NCBI RefSeq assembly: GCF_003015185.1
Contig: NZ_CP027860.1
Location: 496,001 to 560,000, forward strand
Direction of reading: 5' to 3'
DNA length: 64,000 nt
DNA from: Ahniella affigens
GTDB taxonomy: Bacteria > Pseudomonadota > Gammaproteobacteria > Xanthomonadales > Ahniellaceae
The notes below the pieces were generated by a model. The model was not told the DNA's origin and did no database searches. It was given only the letters and a program-made list of their open reading frames with translations. The position numbers were made by a program, and so were the translations under genes. Every line of letters starts with the position of its first letter. The stretch's first letter is position 1. Below, piece after piece: positions 60,461-64,000 of the stretch.

Positions 60461-61636
60461 TCAGCCCGCCGCCGCGACTTTGGCGCGCCGCTCAAACACG
60501 TCCCGCGACACCCCGGCGGCAATCGTATGCGTCAGCTCCAGGCTGTCCCGATCGAGCAGCAGCAGGTCGGCATCCGCGCCAACCGCGACCCGACCTTTGC
60601 TTGGCAACTGCCAGCACTCCGCGGGCGTCAGCGTCACCGTCGCGAGGACCTCCGTGAGCGGCAGACGATGCTCGCGCACTGCTGCCTGCACATCGCGAAT
60701 CAGGCTGCTGATCGGCGCCACATCAAGTCCTTTGAAGCGGCCATTCTCGTCAAACACCGGCAGGCTGGCCTGGCCGTCGCTGCTCATGCTGATCTGGCTG
60801 GCTGGGATGCCGGCTTTGAACAGGTAGGCGAGCGCATCGGCGCCGGGGATGTCTCCGGCTTTGATCAATTCCGGCGTCGTGCTCGTGGTCAGATCGATCC
60901 GGCCGCCGAGTCGCGCCCAGCTCACACCCTGGTCCAACAGTCTCTGTTGGCGATTGATATGCGTGGGCAGCCAGTGCTTGATGGGCACCGCATATTCGCT
61001 GCTCGCGGCAATGAGGGGTGACAGGCCGCTTTCGTGATCGCCCATGTGCACCAGCACCGTGCCGGACTTGCCACTCAACAGCCCTCCGGCCAAGGCATCG
61101 CCACCGACGCGCGCGAGTTCGGCGACCGTGGGCTGCGACCCCCGATGATCGGCCACCGCGACTTCGCCAACGCCAAGAAATTCCGGAATGAGCACCAGAT
61201 CATCGCGAACACTGCCGGTGAGCGTACGGATCGGCATGCGGTACGACCCGGTCAGTGCGTAAGCGCTGAGGCCTTGCGACCGCAGCGCGCGCGCGGTCCC
61301 GAGCAGGTCGGCATGGTTGCGCGTGACATCGTCGGTGCCGAGCGCGCCGATCACCGTGGTGACGCCAGCGGCAAACGCGGCGTTGACGATCAACGGTGGC
61401 GTGCGCGTTGCAAAGCCGCCTTCACCGCCGCCACCGCTGATGTGTACCAACGAGTCGACGAGGCCTGGCACGAGGAAACGGCCGGCGGCATCAATGGTGT
61501 CGTAGGCAATGCCACTGGGTCGGATGCTGGGCTCAATGGCGATGACCCGGCCGCACGCAATCAGAACGTCCTGAATCCCCCGGTCTTCCGGCGCCATGAC
61601 ATGCGCACCGCGAATCAACAACAGATCATGACTCAT
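60461..61636 (-). CDS. Isoaspartyl-dipeptidase-like (IadA-type) amidohydrolase, altered metal site
   Basis: A 391-residue protein of the amidohydrolase superfamily. IadA features are GLVDSLVHISGGGGEGGF, ALTGSYRMPIRTLTGSVRDD, VADHRGSQPT, LVHMGDHESGLSPL, LPTHINR and SSDGQASLPVF. The usual metal motif HxH of the DxHVH stretch reads D-S-L-V-H: the first His is Leu 63 (codon TTG), the second is His 65. The other ligands (His in VHMGD and PTHIN, Asp in SSDG) remain. The enzyme would cleave beta-Asp peptides if active. GGGAG lies 7 bases before the ATG. It is 200 bases from the acyl-CoA dehydrogenase on the same strand. Confidence 0.83.
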   Translation of the reverse strand: MSHDLLLIRGAHVMAPEDRGIQDVLIACGRVIAIEPSIRPSGIAYDTIDAAGRFLVPGLVDSLVHISGGGGEGGFATRTPPLIVNAAFAAGVTTVIGALGTDDVTRNHADLLGTARALRSQGLSAYALTGSYRMPIRTLTGSVRDDLVLIPEFLGVGEVAVADHRGSQPTVAELARVGGDALAGGLLSGKSGTVLVHMGDHESGLSPLIAASSEYAVPIKHWLPTHINRQQRLLDQGVSWARLGGRIDLTTSTTPELIKAGDIPGADALAYLFKAGIPASQISMSSDGQASLPVFDENGRFKGLDVAPISSLIRDVQAAVREHRLPLTEVLATVTLTPAECWQLPSKGRVAVGADADLLLLDRDSLELTHTIAAGVSRDVFERRAKVAAAG

Positions 61637-62158
61637 CCAATCACTCCCAAATAATGTGGCGCGCCTGTGGCCGCTGTGGCGGTCGCGCGGCGTCTGGTCC
61701 GCCGCGGGCCGGGCAGGCCCCGGATCGTCGTCCAGGATCAGGCAAAACGATCGAAAATGCCAGCACGTCCGAGAAAATCGTTGCTGCATCGCGACAGACT
61801 TGGATTGCGGGCCCCGCCACGGTGGCTTCTGCCTATTTTCGGACGACCACACGAATTCTTGAGTGGTTTTTGGCAACGATTGTTTCTGCAACAACGGTCG
61901 GCCCGTCACGCTTTCAAACCCAATGGCCGTTGCTGGCGTCTGCAACTTCGGGCTAAGGTCGGATTCCATTTGGTTGGGTGGCGATCGCCAGCCCGCTGGG
62001 GTTTGCCAAGGAGGGCAAGCCCAGGGTGTCTTGGCACCCGTGATTGCGTCGCGCGCGCCCGGATACGTGCCGGATGCGCGACCAGAATTGTGCCTGGGAC
62101 CGGCGCGCTTCTAATGAATGTCCTGTCTTTGTAACGCTGTCTTCGTATTGGAGGATTT
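61637..62158. other. Divergent intergenic region
   Basis: About 520 bases with several overlapping frames on the plus strand but no ribosome site or recognisable protein. It should hold promoters for the IadA-like gene and the BNR-repeat gene; no clear consensus was found. Confidence 0.4.
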
Positions 62159-64000
62159 ATGCGCCATGTTGTGTCGGCAAGCCTGTTTGCGCTCGCCTTG
62201 CTCAGCGCCGGAGCCATTGCTTCGGCGCCTCCGGCTGAGGCTGAAAAGCCGTTCGGGGCCTTGTCTTATCGGTTGATCGGGCCAGCAGTCGGTGGCCGGC
62301 TGACCGGTGTCGCTGGTGTGCCGGGAGATCCTTCGACGATCTACTTCACTGCGGCACAGGGCGGCGTCTGGAAGTCCACCGACGGTGGCCGCAATTTCGA
62401 ATCGATCTTTGATGATCAGGCCACACAGTCGATCGGTTCGATTGCGATCGCACCGTCCGACCCGAACGTCATTTACGTCGGCGGCGGCGAAGGCAACCCA
62501 CGCGGCAATGTGCAGATCGGTCTCGGCATCTGGCGATCCACGGATGCTGGCAGTACCTGGAAGCAAGTGTGGAAGACGCACGGCCAGATTGGCGAAATCG
62601 CGGTGGATCCAAACGATCCCGACACCGCCTACGCTGCCGTGCTCGGCTCGCCGTTCGGCCCGAATGAGGATCGAGGGGTCTATCGAACCGAGGATGGCGG
62701 CGAGACTTGGGAACGCGTGCTTTACAAGAACGCCGACACCGGCGCGTCGATGGTTGCCATTGATCCCAACAATCCGCGCATCCTGTTTGCCGGGCTTTGG
62801 CAGTTCCGCCGAATGCCGTGGCAGGCCATTAGCGGCGGCCCAGGCAGCGGCCTGTATCGGTCGGATGATCGCGGCACGACCTGGAAGCAGCTCACGGGCA
62901 GTGGTTTGCCCGACGGCGATTGGGGCAAGGTCGGCGTGGCGGTTGCACCCACCAATTCCGCGCGCGTCTATGCGTTGATTGAGGCGAAAGAGGGCGGCTT
63001 GTTCCGCTCGGATGATGCTGGCAAGACATTCAAACGCGTCAGCGACCATCATGCGCTGCGCCAGCGCGCCTGGTACTACATGAATCTGACGATCGACCCG
63101 ACCAATGACAACGTGGTCTGGTTTCCACAAGTGCCGCTTTTGCGCACGATCGACGGTGGCAAGACCGTACAGCAGATCGATGGGCCCTATCATGGCGATC
63201 ATCACGACGTGTGGATCGATCCCGAAGATCCGAGCCACGTCTACAGCGGCAATGATGGCGGCATCGATGTCAGTCATGACGGCGGTGGCACCTGGTATTC
63301 ACCGCCGCTGCCACTGGCGCAGTTCTACAATATCGACGCCGACGACCGGCAGCCGTATCACGTGGGCGGCACTGTTCAGGATTGGGGCACCGCGTCCGGT
63401 CCCAATACGTGTTGGGTCAACAGTGGCTGCAATCTGGCTGATTGGCGCTTCGTCGGCGGCGGCGAAGCCGGTGATTTCGTGTTTGATCGGAAACAGGTCG
63501 GCCACATTTACGCGGGCGAATACGGCGGCTTCATCTCGCACTATGTGGAGGGAACGGGCCAATACCGCACGATTGCGACGTGGCCCGCGAATCCGTCCGG
63601 CATCAAGCCGAAAGAGCTCAAGCATCGCTTTCAATGGACCGCACCGATTGCCGACTCGCCACATCACGACGGCCGGATCTACCATGGTGCCGAAGTGGTG
63701 TTTCAGAGCGATGATCAAGGCGCCAGCTGGACCGCGATCTCGCCCGATCTGACCCGCAACGATCGCGAGCGTCAGGATTGGTCGGGTGGCCCGATCACTG
63801 GCGACATCACCGGTGTCGAAACCTACGACACTGTGTTCTCGATTGCCGAATCGCCACTGCGCGCCGGGCAGATCTGGGCCGGCACTGACGACGGTCTCGT
63901 CCATGTCACCGAAGACGGTGGCAAGAACTGGCGCCTGGTCACGCCGAAGGGTTTGCCCGATTGGGCAACGATCGAGTCGATCGAGCCATCACGCTTCGAT
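62159..64000 (+). CDS. Secreted BNR/sortilin-type beta-propeller protein, N-terminal part
   Basis: The first 614 codons of a gene that runs off the right edge. The signal peptide ends GAIASA. The mature protein has repeated propeller blades with Asp-box-like and SD-G-GKTW motifs: GVWKSTDGGRNFE, GIWRSTDAGSTWKQ, GVYRTEDGGETWERV, GLYRSDDRGTTWKQL, GLFRSDDAGKTFKRV, and later FQSDDQGASWTAISPDLT. This is the VPS10/sortilin-like glycosyl-hydrolase group of exported proteins often near TonB receptors. GGAGG lies 4 bases before the ATG. Ligand or substrate is not known. Confidence 0.88.
   Translation, partial: MRHVVSASLFALALLSAGAIASAPPAEAEKPFGALSYRLIGPAVGGRLTGVAGVPGDPSTIYFTAAQGGVWKSTDGGRNFESIFDDQATQSIGSIAIAPSDPNVIYVGGGEGNPRGNVQIGLGIWRSTDAGSTWKQVWKTHGQIGEIAVDPNDPDTAYAAVLGSPFGPNEDRGVYRTEDGGETWERVLYKNADTGASMVAIDPNNPRILFAGLWQFRRMPWQAISGGPGSGLYRSDDRGTTWKQLTGSGLPDGDWGKVGVAVAPTNSARVYALIEAKEGGLFRSDDAGKTFKRVSDHHALRQRAWYYMNLTIDPTNDNVVWFPQVPLLRTIDGGKTVQQIDGPYHGDHHDVWIDPEDPSHVYSGNDGGIDVSHDGGGTWYSPPLPLAQFYNIDADDRQPYHVGGTVQDWGTASGPNTCWVNSGCNLADWRFVGGGEAGDFVFDRKQVGHIYAGEYGGFISHYVEGTGQYRTIATWPANPSGIKPKELKHRFQWTAPIADSPHHDGRIYHGAEVVFQSDDQGASWTAISPDLTRNDRERQDWSGGPITGDITGVETYDTVFSIAESPLRAGQIWAGTDDGLVHVTEDGGKNWRLVTPKGLPDWATIESIEPSRFD

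Noticed and set aside
58785-60827. A 680-codon plus-strand ORF
   Set aside because: Antisense to the Lgt-like, acyl-CoA dehydrogenase and IadA-like genes, which have clear family motifs; high GC in third positions keeps the opposite frame open.

Overview
The window is a GC-rich stretch of a gammaproteobacterial chromosome. Gene content suggests the order Lysobacterales (Xanthomonadales), perhaps Rhodanobacteraceae (Dokdonella- or Ahniella-like). The basis is the trxA/rhlB divergent pair, a FolM-type pteridine reductase facing a MidA-type methyltransferase, the cytochrome c5, and many secreted beta-helix, Calx-beta and IPTL-CTERM-like proteins. This placement is inference. I see no tRNA, rRNA, CRISPR array, prophage or transposase gene.

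Layout. 1-4.4 kb (minus): start of a TonB-dependent receptor, then a DPM-like GT2 glycosyltransferase and a GT-C-type membrane glycosyltransferase. 4.8-9.7 kb: ilvE, recN, a ComEA-like DNA-binding protein and an M20 peptidase, closed by a strong terminator. 9.9-12.8 kb: secreted beta-helix protein, a dispersed repeat, a PhzF-like protein, a peroxiredoxin and a FabG-like reductase. 13.7-22.3 kb: full-length dnaA (not followed by dnaN), YdcF-like protein, gamma-glutamyltransferase, pteridine reductase, MidA-like methyltransferase, VanZ-like protein, cyanophycinase and L-serine dehydratase. 22.5-31.1 kb: DUF2167 protein and a 2,500-residue beta-helix/Calx-beta surface protein. 31.3-32.5 kb: repeat cluster, then rpmB-rpmG with a recognisable promoter and terminator. 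32.8-37 kb: a 1,388-residue secreted C25 (gingipain-type) peptidase. 37.2-42.6 kb: etfBA, cytochrome c5, trxA and rhlB. 42.9-46.7 kb: a three-gene cluster of secreted proteins ending in a tandem array of terminator-like hairpins. 47-52 kb: TauE/SafE permease, an EEP-family nuclease/phosphatase with an upstream membrane protein, and a secreted protein of unknown role. 52.2-56.4 kb: a YjfL-YjfM-YjfC-like operon followed by an FMN-binding glutamate-synthase-like protein. 56.4-64 kb: VOC protein, a COG1964 (Tes/MJ0619-like) radical SAM protein coupled to a degenerate Lgt homologue, acyl-CoA dehydrogenase, an isoaspartyl-dipeptidase-like protein and the start of a secreted BNR/sortilin-like propeller.

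How the parts relate. EtfAB is the usual electron acceptor for acyl-CoA dehydrogenases such as the one at 59.1-60.3 kb. The cyanophycinase and the isoaspartyl-dipeptidase-like protein could form two steps of cyanophycin breakdown, but no cyanophycin synthetase is here and the second protein lacks a metal-binding His. The most promising undescribed system is the overlapping Lgt-like/radical SAM pair (56.9-59.0 kb), a candidate membrane-lipid or lipoprotein modification cassette. The most unusual DNA structures are the 35-bp tandem hairpin array (46.3-46.7 kb), a dispersed ~235-bp repeat with nested palindromes (10.99 kb and 31.4-31.9 kb), and a pair of AT-rich dyads 22 bp apart in front of the comEA-like gene.
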